NCBI GenBank assembly: GCA_026709415.1 | Contig: JAPOSZ010000007.1 | Coordinates: forward strand, 107,811-171,810 | From: Flavobacteriaceae bacterium | GTDB lineage: Bacteria; Bacteroidota; Bacteroidia; Flavobacteriales; Flavobacteriaceae | DNA: 64,000 nt | Reading direction: 5' to 3' | Part shown: in pieces, positions 29,781 through 38,826 of the stretch | Position numbering within the stretch: position 1 is the stretch's first letter | Layout of the letters: every line of letters begins with the position of its first letter | Notes under the pieces: generated by a model | What the model was told of the DNA's origin: nothing | What the model saw: the letters and a program-made list of their open reading frames with translations, nothing else | Databases searched by the model: none | Position numbers and translations under genes: made by a program

Positions 29781-30292
29781 TATAACTGCGTTTCGGTTCC
29801 ATTTCGATGCTTTGATTCCATCAATCGATGAGGCAAAAATAATGGGTTGCTGATATTCTCTTTTTTTGATCGCTCTACCAAAGATGATTGGAAATCTTGC
29901 AACCTTTTCATCAACATCGAATATTCATTTCCATACTGAAGGAGCTCGGATACCCATTGTCATCCATTTAAAATTGATCCGATTTTAATCTCAATGGCAG
30001 ATAAAACACTCCTCGCTTTTTGACAGAGGCATTGAGCAATCCCTAAGCTCATCAATGATTATTATACGATAACCGTTTCGATCATTATTTTATTCAACTT
30101 TAGCTAGGAACTTCACACTCCTCTTTATAAACCAATGATAGCACCTGCCATTGGAAAAATCATAATGGAACCCAAAAACAGAGACTATAGATATTTTTCT
30201 AAATAAAAGAAAGGTCAATCAATACTTTGTTCCTTTTGGTATCTCTAGCTTTAGCTCGCTTCTTTAGCGATTATTTTTATGGTTCATTGTTG
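29781..30292. other. Intergenic region upstream of mnmG
   Basis: About 510 bases with no convincing gene on either strand apart from the mnmG promoter candidate. No tRNA-like fold or strong terminator was recognised. Short remnants of coding character may be present but cannot be assigned. Confidence 0.4.
29834..29841 (-). promoter_or_regulatory. Possible -7 element of mnmG
   Basis: TATTTTTG on the minus strand matches TAnnTTTG and lies 54 bases before the mnmG start, which would give a leader of about 47 bases. Confidence 0.35.
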
Positions 30293-30370
30293 TTAAGATA
30301 CATCATAAGCATGGACTAATCCAATAGTAATCCATGCAATAAAGGGGATAAATAAAATCAATAGTATCAT
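30293..30370 (-). CDS. Possible 25-residue membrane peptide
   Basis: ATG-initiated frame that begins 7 bases after the stop of the preceding minus-strand gene (30377-30847). The peptide starts MILLILFIPFIAWITIGLV and is a single hydrophobic helix followed by HAYDVS. The spacing is consistent with a third cistron. Peptides this short occur often by chance in AT-rich DNA. Confidence 0.25.
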   Translation of the reverse strand: MILLILFIPFIAWITIGLVHAYDVS

Positions 30371-30376
30371 GTACGA

Positions 30377-30847
30377 TTATTTTTTGAGTTTAAATTGTCC
30401 TTCTTGTTCTAATTGTCTCGCTATTTTCTTGAAGTAGCGGTATTGACGCCATAGAAATCGTCTCCAGCGTCTTTTTGTTCTTCTAAAGTATTTCCTTTTA
30501 TAATCTTCATCATCCAATATTTCTTTAATGGTTTGATACTTGGTTTTCCGAACATTTTGAGCTAGCACTTTAAAGAATTTGGCGGTGATTCGTGGTAGGC
30601 TATGTTTCCATCCATGTTGTTCCACAAAATGTTTAAAAGACTTTTGGATTAATGTTTGTCCTTCATTGGTTCGGTTACTTCGATAAGAGAATTGATAGAA
30701 CCCAAAAATATGATAAAAGGTTCGTTGTTTTAATTGTAAAAATTCATCTTCAGTGGGTCTGTATTCCAATTCATTGAGACGTTGGCACACAAAGGGGAGA
30801 TAACTTTCGTTCATCTCCCGCATAAATTGTTCTTTTCCTGTAATCAC
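30377..30847 (-). CDS. Uncharacterised basic protein, 156 residues
   Basis: No family recognised. The protein is rich in aromatic residues and arginine, with a mostly helical profile and a strongly basic C-terminal third (KYFRRTKRRWRRFLWRQYRYFKK), which suggests nucleic-acid or membrane-surface binding. It lies 4 bases after the stop of the 101-residue gene upstream, so the two form a tight pair. An ATG at residue 8 is an alternative start. Surroundings are decayed genes and an insertion sequence, so this pair may be accessory DNA. Confidence 0.5.
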   Translation of the reverse strand: MITGKEQFMREMNESYLPFVCQRLNELEYRPTEDEFLQLKQRTFYHIFGFYQFSYRSNRTNEGQTLIQKSFKHFVEQHGWKHSLPRITAKFFKVLAQNVRKTKYQTIKEILDDEDYKRKYFRRTKRRWRRFLWRQYRYFKKIARQLEQEGQFKLKK

Positions 30848-30851
30848 TTGG

Positions 30852-31157
30852 CTAAATTTTTGGAGTCGTTGTTATATACTCCTGAACGCTTTTCGAATAT
30901 TTTGGCAATAAATCAATTGTTCTTATTTTGCCAAAAGGGAAATAGAGAATAGTTTCATCATCGATATATTCAATGGACGCTTTCCATTGTATCTGTTCTT
31001 CATCATCGCAATTGATATAAATCAAATCCCATTGACTTCCTGTTTGTTGAACTTCCAAAATCTCGCTGCAAGTAAATTCTTTTCCATCGCCTGAAAGTAA
31101 TTGGCATATGGTACCAACTTGTAAAAAATCTTGGAAATCTTGAAGTGTTGTTTTCAT
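30852..31157 (-). CDS. Uncharacterised acidic protein, 101 residues
   Basis: No family recognised. The sequence alternates short beta-like stretches (QLLSGDGKEFTCSEILEV, WDLIYINCDDEEQIQW, ETILYFPFGKIRTIDLL), suggesting a small beta-rich fold. It is acidic while its downstream neighbour is very basic, so a complex between the two is conceivable but unproven. First gene of the pair. Confidence 0.5.
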   Translation of the reverse strand: MKTTLQDFQDFLQVGTICQLLSGDGKEFTCSEILEVQQTGSQWDLIYINCDDEEQIQWKASIEYIDDETILYFPFGKIRTIDLLPKYSKSVQEYITTTPKI

Positions 31158-31213
31158 ACAATATAATTTAAAAGGCTAATAGTTGCTAATATAAAGTGGC
31201 ATCTATCACTATA

Positions 31214-31480
31214 TCAAATGGTATTGAGATAATCTCGAAAAAATGTTGGCATATACCCTTTTGAATCTCCATCAAAGAAATCTTCAATTTCCTCTTCTGA
31301 TATAACATGCCATTGTTTCAAATCATCTTTAAAAAAGTTTCTTTTCCAAAGAGATACTCATAATCGATAGGCTCTTTTTCAATGCCTTTTTCAGACAAAG
31401 CCACCCTTTCCTAATCGGAATCGTCATTATAATATCGTAAGAAAAAACACCTTTTTCTAAATCATTCTTTACGGTCATAT
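31214..31480 (-). pseudogene. Decayed coding remnant with acidic C-terminus
   Basis: On the minus strand a readable protein tail (LKQWHVISEEEIEDFF, DGDSKGYMPTFFRDYL) ends at 31214. Homologous-looking sequence continues upstream only by changing frame twice (EKEPIDYEYLFGKE, then TVKNDLEKGVFSYDIIM). No start codon remains. The parent family is not recognised. These lesions, together with the neighbouring remnant and insertion sequence, mark this as a zone of gene decay. Confidence 0.4.
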
Positions 31481-31536
31481 TTAGATAATAACCAATCTCT
31501 CATAGAGGGAATGGGTATAACGTATGAACCACTGCT

Positions 31537-31806
31537 TTATGGATGAAAAACACCTCTTTCTAATAATCTTTCAAACAGTCTTTCTGGGTTTTGAACCAAA
31601 TCATGTTTTTTAAAGAATGAAATGACCTCCTCTTGATATATCTTTTGGTAATTTTTTAAAAAATTACCCACCACCTCTCGTTCTTTTTCAGTAAAACTTT
31701 TCAGTCGCTTTTCATAGTATCAATATTTTGACTTTAATCCTTCTCTCAATACTTTTTCCAATCCAGCGTCTGACAAAGTCCCTTTATTCTCTTTTAAATA
31801 ATTAAA
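31537..31806 (-). pseudogene. Gene remnant interrupted by the IS5-type element
   Basis: Minus-strand frame of about 88 residues ending at 31537, with one internal stop (after GLKSKY). It reads SDAGLEKVLREGL, then KSFTEKEREVVGNFLKNYQK and NPERLFERLLERGVFHP. It runs directly into the left inverted repeat of the insertion sequence at 31807, so the element probably cut this gene; the missing 5' part is not recognisable on the far side. Family unknown. Confidence 0.4.
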
Positions 31807-33296
31807 TAGTCGCTCCTTAAAAAATCAAATAGAGTTCATCCTCCCCTTGATATGGGAATTAAATGGTTCCACTCTAGTTTTTAAATCTGCAAGGAAATGC
31901 GTCTATTGTGCTTAAAATCTTGTCGAAATGATCCAAAAAGTAATCCCCAAACAACCCCAGTGATTCGACTCGGAATTCAATACCATTCTCCATCCAAAAC
32001 ACCAGATCCAGTGGCTGGCTGATGCGATCGACTGGTCTTTTTTTGAAAACGCCTTTGGTTCCTTTGATTCCCCAAAGGGCCGTCCAGCCAAGCCCATTGG
32101 GGTGATGGTGGGTTGTTGGATGTGAAGCGTCTTGACCATCTGGGCGATGAAACCCTCATGGAACGATGGATTGAAAACCCATACAGGCCGTACTTCACGG
32201 GTTCTGATGTCATGAAACACCAGCCCCCTTGCGATCCTTCTGATTGGAGTCATTCCTAGAGATCGTATGGGCCCAGCAGGGATGGAAAAGATTTTTGCTT
32301 ACTCGGTTCATTTGAATCAAAAGGAAATCAAGAAGTCCTCATCGATGGTGTTATCGGAGACCACCGTGCAAGGCAATCATGGGACCTTTCCGACCAATGC
32401 CCAACGGAATCAAAAAGTCATCGATCAGTGCCACAAGATCGCCAAAAAAGAAAAGATCCAACAGAGACAGATCGATGCCAAGGCCTCCAAAGAACGGGTG
32501 TGTCAAACCTTTCATGGGAAGCATCCTCGACGAGCTAAAAAAGCCAAAAAAGCCACCTCCAAACTGAAGACTTTAGCGGGCCAACCAGTCCGAGAGCTCG
32601 AACGAAAACGAGATCGCCAACAAAAAAGTCCGTACCAAAAAGAACTGGGTCGGTACCAACGAGTGATCGATCAACAGCGATTCGATCAAAATAAAGTGGT
32701 TGCCATTCACAAGCCATTCACGGCTGGCATGGCCAAAGGCAAGGCTCATCAAATGGATGCATTGGGGAATCAAGTCGGCCTGATCGCGACAGGAGGGCTA
32801 ACCATGATCATCACGGCGATCCGTGCTTTTGAGGGCCATCCTCATGATCGCCAAACCATCCAACCCTTGTTGGAACCACAAGAATCCATCGTCGGTCAAG
32901 CCCCCAAAGAACTAATCGATGACCGAGGCGGTCGGGGAAAACGTCAAATAGGCGAGACCAAGCTATCGATGCCAGGCAAAGCATTGAAAAGGGATACCCC
33001 CTATCAAAAGCACAAGAAGAGGAAAAAATTCCGACGCCGAGCGGCCATGGAGCCACTGATTGGCCATCTCAAAACAGAACATCGTCTGCAAGAAAACGAT
33101 CGGATGGGCGCCCCATCGCCAACGATGAATGCCTCTATGGCTGCGACAGGGTGGCATTTGAAGAAATTCACGGAACAACGAGTCCAAGAGGTTCTTTTTT
33201 ACTTTTTCAGAGGGGCTTCATTGTCAGTTCAAAAAACTTTGATCATCAAAATAATATAACTGTAACCGCTAAAAAAGACTTTTTAAGGAGCGACTA
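31807..33296 (+). mobile_element. IS5-family insertion sequence, inactive
   Basis: Bounded by 20-bp inverted repeats: left TAGTCGCTCCTTAAAAAATC (31807-31826) and right, as its complement, at 33277-33296, differing at one position. The element is 1490 bp and carries one transposase gene that is broken. The DNA inside is visibly richer in G and C than the flanks, consistent with horizontal arrival. No target-site duplication could be recognised, so the junctions may have drifted or one flank may be rearranged. Confidence 0.85.
31928..33259 (+). pseudogene. IS5-family transposase, disabled
   Basis: The product would be a DDE transposase. The N-terminus starts at an ATG (31928) but hits TGA at 31961; the same frame continues with LHPKHQIQWLADAIDWSFFE and KGRPAKPIGVMVGCW, then a second stop. 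A different frame carries LMERWIENPYRPYFTGSD. From about 32267 a third frame is open to the end: VHLNQKEIK, then KGKAHQMDALGNQVGLI, LIDDRGGRGKRQIG and AAMEPLIGHLKTEHRL. The first catalytic aspartate, normally in a VDTTVQ context, reads SETTVQ (Asp to Glu). At least one nonsense and two frame changes make it inactive. Confidence 0.85.
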
Positions 33297-34055
33297 CATA
33301 GGTGTGGATTGTTATAAGGTAAGATGCTTATAAGATCTAAAAAGGCGGGGGTAAAAGAGAAAGTGTCCGCGTGATGACATACGTTGTCTCACTAAAAGAA
33401 AAGTTGTATTTATTGAGGATTTATGATAAGTCTAAAATCGAAAATATCCTTAGAAAAGAATTGCTTTCTGCAATTCGTGAGTAAAAAACGACCCATTTGG
33501 TGTTGTGACCTAGACGCGACGATGGTATTTTGTTTCTCACCATTCGGCTTGGAAAACAAATGATGGAATGATTGAATCATCTTTCCAAAGCAGATTAACA
33601 TAAGTTATAGATGAATCGGTCTCCGAACAAAAGGCATAACCTTAGAGGACACGATGAAAGAATCTTTTTGAGAAATACGATAAAGAAATTCGTCAAATCA
33701 TTAACCGAACATAACAAAAGAAAGCCTACTATCATCACCAATGATTTTGATAACCGGATAGCCGAAGCGCGAAAAAAATGTTCGATGATGATTCACCGAA
33801 GAAGCCATCAAGTAAATCACCGAGTTTTATTCGGATCCATCGGGGGCTTTCTTCGATGATCCTCAAAGTCGGCTTTGACTCGATTAAGCCTCTCTTGAGT
33901 TAAAATCTCTACCGACAAATGACTCGCTATTATGATGACTTTTCCAAGGCCATTTCAAAAGTTCTTTGCTCATCAATCAGAAATAAACATCAAAAAAGAG
34001 AGAGTTAAGAAACCTGTCAAAAAGAAATCGGACTAGAAGCGGCCAAACTTACGGT
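33297..34055. other. Decayed region right of the IS5 element
   Basis: About 760 bases without a gene I can support. A plus-strand frame at 33611-33859 starts MNRSPNKRHNLRGHDE but has no recognisable family and no partner features; neighbouring frames show short coding-like patches. I interpret the stretch as old remnants. The second parS site follows at its right edge. Confidence 0.35.
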
Positions 34056-34071
34056 TGTTCCACGTGGAACA
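34056..34071. promoter_or_regulatory. parS chromosome-partition site 2
   Basis: TGTTCCACGTGGAACA, the centre of a 20-bp perfect palindrome (34054-34073). It differs from the consensus parS by one base and is more symmetrical. It lies 3 bases from the end of ybeY, outside coding sequence, 6.2 kb from site 1. Confidence 0.82.
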
Positions 34072-34074
34072 ACT

Positions 34075-34491
34075 TTATGTTTTTGGGATTTGAAATAATT
34101 CGATGAACTCATCTTCTAGGCATGTCATTATCTTTTTTTCATGAGGCGTATCATCTTTATGTCCTAAGCCATGCGATACACTGTGTCCAACAACCCTCAG
34201 TAGCTCTTGGAAATATGGTGTATTTCGTTCTTTGGCCGATCTTTTTACAAACCATGGAGAAATAAAAGATTCTGTAATGATCTTTTCTTTGGTTCCGTAA
34301 TTAAAAGTCATGGTATCAGTTTCATCATCATCTAAAAACATCTTATGTACTTGATCCATTCGCTCTCTTGGAACGAAATTGATCTCTAACTTTTCAATAT
34401 TTCCGCCATGTTTTGTGACAAACTTTTTGATGTTTTTTATCAATTGTTTTTCGTTGATTTCCTCAGGAAGGTTTTGAAGTTTAATAGCCAT
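34075..34491 (-). CDS. ybeY: Endoribonuclease YbeY, divergent
   Basis: Metal-dependent RNase of 16S rRNA maturation and ribosome quality control. I place the start at the ATG at 34491 (138 residues), because the longer open frame would run into gltX and its extra 41 residues lack homology. Recognisable motifs are LEINFVPRERMDQVHKMFLDDDETDTMTFNYG and ELLRVVGHSVSHGLGHKDDTPHEKKIM. The metal-binding motif, usually HGxLHLxGY(D/K)(H/D), reads HSVSHGLGHKD: His103, His107 and Asp113 are kept, but the intervening Gly, Leu and Tyr are changed. This is a rather divergent member. Divergent from gltX. Confidence 0.82.
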   Translation of the reverse strand: MAIKLQNLPEEINEKQLIKNIKKFVTKHGGNIEKLEINFVPRERMDQVHKMFLDDDETDTMTFNYGTKEKIITESFISPWFVKRSAKERNTPYFQELLRVVGHSVSHGLGHKDDTPHEKKIMTCLEDEFIELFQIPKT

Positions 34492-34503
34492 CACTCGATG
34501 ATG

Positions 34504-34511
34504 CAAAATTA
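34504..34511 (-). promoter_or_regulatory. -7 element of ybeY
   Basis: TAATTTTG on the minus strand is a perfect TAnnTTTG match 13 bases before the chosen ybeY start, which supports that start over the longer frame. Confidence 0.4.
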
Positions 34512-34551
34512 AACGATTCAAAAAGTACGCATTAGATATCAGAGCACACAT

Positions 34552-34559
34552 TACATTTG
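34552..34559 (+). promoter_or_regulatory. -7 element of gltX
   Basis: TACATTTG matches TAnnTTTG and ends 7 bases before the gltX start codon. A transcript would be nearly leaderless. No TTG at -33 was found. Confidence 0.4.
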
Positions 34560-34566
34560 CTACCTC

Positions 34567-36075
34567 ATGAAACCAAGAGTTCGTTTTGCACCTAGTCCTA
34601 CGGGGCCCTTGCATTTAGGTGGGATTCGCACGGCGCTTTTTAATTATTTATTTGCTAAATCTACAAGGGGAACGTTTATTTTGAGAATTGAAGATACGGA
34701 TCGTTCAAGATACCATCCTGAAAGCGAAAAACACATTGTTGATTCACTAAATTGGCTAGGCATTCCCCCTGACGAAAGCCCAACCATTGGTGGTCCATAT
34801 GGCCCCTATCGTCAAAGCCAGCGTCTCGATATCTATAAAAAACACATCGATATTCTTTTGAGAGATAAAAAAGCCTATGTCGCTTTTGACACGTCTGAAG
34901 GGTTAGAACAACTTCGAAATAAGGACAAATCTTTTTTGTACAACCAATCCAATCGAAAAGAACTCGCCAATTCGTTAAATCCTCAATCGATTTATCATAA
35001 ATACCAAAACATTCGTTCTATCGATGACGTGGATGTAGAGAACTTCGTTGTTCGACTCAAAGTAAACCAGTCAAGACCATTTGAGGTAGTCGATGAGCTT
35101 CGAGGGATCATTACGGTGGAAACTCAAACACTCGAAGATAAAGTATTATTAAAACGAGATGGATGGCCAACATATCACTTGGCCGACATCGTTGATGATT
35201 ATTTAATGAAGATCACCCATGTGGTTCGAGGTGAAGAGTGGTTACCTTCTTTGCCCATCCATCGCGTTATTTATGATGCTTTTGGTTGGAATGCCCCCAA
35301 ATTTTTGCATTTACCCCTTTTATTAAGGCCCGATAAAAAGGGGAAAATCTCCAAACGCGATGCCGTTTTAAACGGCTACCCCATTTTTGCATTACGCTGG
35401 GAAAAGTTTGCTGGTTTAAAAGAACTGGGGTACCTACCTCATGCTATTATCAATTATTTAACCTTGCTGGGTTGGAGCCCAAAAGATTTATCCCAAAGGA
35501 ATGAAATATTTTCAGTGGATCAATTGATTCCAGATTTTACAGTGAGGGGTTTACAAAAAAACCCAGCCGTGGTGGATTTTGATAAACTAAAGTGGACCAA
35601 TCGTCAACATGTTTCGGACTCATCTACTTCAGAAATTCTAAATCAGTTTGATTCTTTTCTTACCGAACTATACCAAACTTATCCTCCTTCCGATGTTGAA
35701 AACATTATCGGTTTGATAAAAAACCGCATTGAAATTGGAGCGGATATAACTAAGGAAGCCAATGTTTTCATTCGAGAACCACAAATCAATTTAAACGAAG
35801 CTCAAAAGGTTTATACCGAACACTGGGGGGCTATTTTAGATTACTTTCAATCGGCACTTGATTTTAAAGAAAACGCGTCCCTATTCAAAAAAAACATATT
35901 CAAATGGGCAAAATCCAAGAATATTCCACTTCGTATTATGATGCAAACATTAAGAATCACTATAGTCGGCCAATTGAGTGGTCCTGACTTATTTGATATC
36001 ATTAACTTTGTTTCAAGAGACTCTTTAATCAAACGAGTTCAACATACTAAATCCATAACCTCTAAAATCAATTAA
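34567..36075 (+). CDS. gltX: Glutamyl-tRNA synthetase
   Basis: Charges tRNA-Glu. Class I signature at residues 6-25 (FAPSPTGPLHLGGIRTALFN), then LRIEDTDRSR, and the KMSKS loop as KKGKISKRDAV. The anticodon-binding region follows to residue 502. Length is typical. Because a separate GlnRS is also present, this enzyme is probably discriminating for tRNA-Glu. The SPFH gene starts 2 bases after its stop, so they are likely co-transcribed. Confidence 0.97.
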   Translation: MKPRVRFAPSPTGPLHLGGIRTALFNYLFAKSTRGTFILRIEDTDRSRYHPESEKHIVDSLNWLGIPPDESPTIGGPYGPYRQSQRLDIYKKHIDILLRDKKAYVAFDTSEGLEQLRNKDKSFLYNQSNRKELANSLNPQSIYHKYQNIRSIDDVDVENFVVRLKVNQSRPFEVVDELRGIITVETQTLEDKVLLKRDGWPTYHLADIVDDYLMKITHVVRGEEWLPSLPIHRVIYDAFGWNAPKFLHLPLLLRPDKKGKISKRDAVLNGYPIFALRWEKFAGLKELGYLPHAIINYLTLLGWSPKDLSQRNEIFSVDQLIPDFTVRGLQKNPAVVDFDKLKWTNRQHVSDSSTSEILNQFDSFLTELYQTYPPSDVENIIGLIKNRIEIGADITKEANVFIREPQINLNEAQKVYTEHWGAILDYFQSALDFKENASLFKKNIFKWAKSKNIPLRIMMQTLRITIVGQLSGPDLFDIINFVSRDSLIKRVQHTKSITSKIN

Positions 36076-36077
36076 CT

Positions 36078-37049
36078 ATGGGAGATTATTCGTTATTAAT
36101 CACCGTTGTCGCATTACTAATTCTGTCTTTAGGCACCTTTTTTACCGTCAAGCAACAAACGGTGGCGGTCATCGAGCGCTTTGGAAAGTTTGTCGCCATC
36201 CGAAATGCTGGGTTACGTGTTAAAATTCCCATTGTTGATCGCATTGTGGGACGCATTAGCATGCGAATTCTCCAACTTGATGTGTTGGTGGAAACCAAAA
36301 CGAAAGATGATGTCTTTGTCAAGCTCAAAGTGTCAGTTCAGTACAAAGTGGTCAAAGGAAGAGAACGAGATGCGTTCTACAAATTAGATAATCCTGAGAT
36401 TCAAATCACTTCTTATGTTTTTGATGTGGTTCGTGCTGTTGTCCCCAAGATGAAACTTGATTATGTCTTTGAGAAGAAAGATGATATCGCGTTGGCTGTC
36501 AAAGGAGAATTAAATGAAGCCATGGTCAATTATGGCTATGATATCATCAAAGCTCTCGTTACGGATATCGACCCAGATGAAGAAGTGAAAAGTGCTATGA
36601 ACCGGATCAATGCTGCGGAAAGAAAAAAAGTGGCCGCTCAATTTGAAGGAGATGCCGAACGAATCTTTATTGTTGAAAAGGCTAAAGCTGAGGCAGAAAG
36701 TAAACGCTTACAAGGGAAGGGAATTGCTGATCAACGACGAGAAATTGCTCGTGGTTTGGAAGAGTCTGTCGAAGTCTTGAATACCGTGGGGATCAATTCT
36801 CAAGAAGCTTCTGCCTTAATTGTTGTCACACAACATTATGATACGCTACAATCCATAGGGTCGGAAACAGGAACCAATTTGATACTTCTGCCGAATACGC
36901 CTCAGGCAGGTAGTGATATGTTGAACAATATGGTAGCATCATTTACGGCTAGTAATCAAATTGGAGAGGCTATAAAAAAAGGGGATACCGAAAAGAAAAA
37001 AAACAAACGAATTACATCCAATCCAAATGATGAAAAAACGAACAACTAA
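36078..37049 (+). CDS. SPFH/Band-7 domain membrane protein
   Basis: Protein of 323 residues with an N-terminal membrane helix (residues 4-24) and a stomatin/prohibitin domain (VAVIERFGKFVAIRNAGLRVKIPIVDRIVG, then LDVLVETKTKDDVFVKLKVSVQYKV, DPEEEVKSAMNRINAAERKKVAA-type helix). The coiled segment ERIFIVEKAKAEAESKRLQGKGIADQRREIARG is typical of the class that forms large membrane rings and modulates proteases or microdomains. The tail is lysine-rich and disordered. It overlaps glnS on the opposite strand by 4 bases. Confidence 0.93.
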   Translation: MGDYSLLITVVALLILSLGTFFTVKQQTVAVIERFGKFVAIRNAGLRVKIPIVDRIVGRISMRILQLDVLVETKTKDDVFVKLKVSVQYKVVKGRERDAFYKLDNPEIQITSYVFDVVRAVVPKMKLDYVFEKKDDIALAVKGELNEAMVNYGYDIIKALVTDIDPDEEVKSAMNRINAAERKKVAAQFEGDAERIFIVEKAKAEAESKRLQGKGIADQRREIARGLEESVEVLNTVGINSQEASALIVVTQHYDTLQSIGSETGTNLILLPNTPQAGSDMLNNMVASFTASNQIGEAIKKGDTEKKKNKRITSNPNDEKTNN

Positions 37050-38713
37050 GGTTTGTAGGAATCTCTTAAGGTGGCGGTTTTGTTGAATATTCGGTTTTCT
37101 TTATCGAACCCTTTGTCAGCCGTGAAGTATCCCATCCTTAAAAATTGATATTGATTTCCCTCAATAGCATTGGCAAGACTTTTTTCAATTTTAATCGATA
37201 TCGTTTTTTTAGAATTGGGGTTGATCACTTCCTGATAGTCGGTTTCTTTTTGGCTATCGACATCATCTGAAAGCAACAATCGATCAAAAACATTGGCTTT
37301 TGCATCAATGGCATCTTGAACTGATAGCCAATGAATGGTGGCTTTTATATGACTATAATCGCTTTCACCGTTGCTTTGACTACTTTTAGAATCAGGATAA
37401 TAAATGCACCGAACTTCCACAACATTATCTTTTTGGTCTTGAATGACCGATTCGGCTTGTACCACATAAGCTCCCTTTAATCTCACTTGTTTGCCAATGG
37501 ATAATCGAAAAAACTTTTTTGGTGGGGTTTCCATGAAATCAGATCTTTCAATGTATAACTCTCTTGAAAACCGAACTTTTTGATGGCCTAATTCTGGCTT
37601 TTGTGGATTCTTTTCGAATGTGATGTCTTCTGAATGAAGCTCTTCATAATTAACTATCGTTAGTTTTATGGGATCGATGACGGCCATCACTCTTTCTGCA
37701 TGCAAATTCAAATCTTCTCGAATACAATATTCTAATAACGGCAATCCAATGACTTTTGATCTTTTGGATACCCCAGCTAATTCTACAAAACGTTTTAAAG
37801 ATTGCGGTGTGTACCCTTTTCTGCGGAGAGCACAAATGGTATGCAGTCTCGGATCATCCCACCCATCGACATAACCCAGTGATATCAATTTTTGAATTTT
37901 TCTCTTACTCGTCATACTATAAGCCACATTCAACCTTGAAAATTCCCTTTGAAATGGCAGGTCTTTTTCTTGAGGTAAAATGGCGGTTAAAAACGCATTG
38001 TACAAAGCTCTGTGGGGCATAAACTCCAAAGAACACAATGAATGACTGACCTGTTCAATAAAATCGCTTTGACCATGAGTCCAATCGTACATGGGATAAA
38101 TACACCATTGGGCTTTGGTTTTTGGATGGGTGGCATAGATGATTCTATAAATAACGGGATCACGTAAGAGCATGTTTGGGCTTTCCATCGACAATTTGGC
38201 TCTCAAAACATATTGTCCTTGTTCAAACTTTCCTTCTTTCATCTGTGTGAAAAGTTCTTTGTTTTCTTTAATGGGGCGTGTTCTGTCTTTACTTGGAATT
38301 CCTGGTCTTGTTAGGGTTCCTTTTTGCTGAGCTATTTCTTCTGAACTTTGAGAATCAACATAAGCCAGACCTTTATCGATCAGCAAATGAGCCCATTGAT
38401 ATAATTGTTCAAAATAGTCCGAGGCATAGCATTCTTGATCCCATTGATACCCCAACCAGTTGATATCTTTTTTTATTTCTTCAATGTACAGAGCGTCCTC
38501 TTTAATGGGGTTGGTATCATCAAATCTTAAATTGACTGGAGCATTATATTTCTGACCCAATGAAAAATTTAATACAATAGCTTTTATATGGCCTACATGT
38601 AGGTAACCATTAGGTTCCGGAGGAAATCGAAATCTCAACTTTTGGGGTGATAATCCATTGTTGAGATCCTTATCGATGATGGATTCGATAAAGTTTTTAC
38701 CTTTTTCTTTCAT
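37046..38713 (-). CDS. glnS: Glutaminyl-tRNA synthetase
   Basis: Charges tRNA-Gln directly. Motifs: FPPEPNGYLHVGHIKAI (HIGH-type), RFDDTNPIKED, YDWTHGQSDFIEQVSHSLCSLEF, and the KMSKS-type loop in YSMTSKRKI, where the usual Met of MSKRK is Thr. The two-part beta-barrel anticodon domain fills the C-terminal third. Length 555 is normal. Presence of GlnRS with tRNA-Gln(TTG) indicates that this lineage need not use the transamidation route for Gln-tRNA. Confidence 0.96.
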   Translation of the reverse strand: MKEKGKNFIESIIDKDLNNGLSPQKLRFRFPPEPNGYLHVGHIKAIVLNFSLGQKYNAPVNLRFDDTNPIKEDALYIEEIKKDINWLGYQWDQECYASDYFEQLYQWAHLLIDKGLAYVDSQSSEEIAQQKGTLTRPGIPSKDRTRPIKENKELFTQMKEGKFEQGQYVLRAKLSMESPNMLLRDPVIYRIIYATHPKTKAQWCIYPMYDWTHGQSDFIEQVSHSLCSLEFMPHRALYNAFLTAILPQEKDLPFQREFSRLNVAYSMTSKRKIQKLISLGYVDGWDDPRLHTICALRRKGYTPQSLKRFVELAGVSKRSKVIGLPLLEYCIREDLNLHAERVMAVIDPIKLTIVNYEELHSEDITFEKNPQKPELGHQKVRFSRELYIERSDFMETPPKKFFRLSIGKQVRLKGAYVVQAESVIQDQKDNVVEVRCIYYPDSKSSQSNGESDYSHIKATIHWLSVQDAIDAKANVFDRLLLSDDVDSQKETDYQEVINPNSKKTISIKIEKSLANAIEGNQYQFLRMGYFTADKGFDKENRIFNKTATLRDSYKP

Positions 38714-38826
38714 CTGTTGTGCTAGTAATTAAAAAATCATTGTAATTGATTGGTCTTTTCTAATTCTTTGAAGGTAAGTGGCTCTAGTTTGTTTTCTGTT
38801 ATTTGATTTGACTATCTCAATGTTAT

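Noticed and set aside
31912..33187. Minus-strand open frames of 60-113 residues within the IS5 element
   Set aside because: Antisense to the recognisable transposase; no independent protein features.
34492..34614. Longer YbeY with 41 extra N-terminal residues
   Set aside because: It would overlap the gltX start, lacks homology and lies upstream of a good promoter box.
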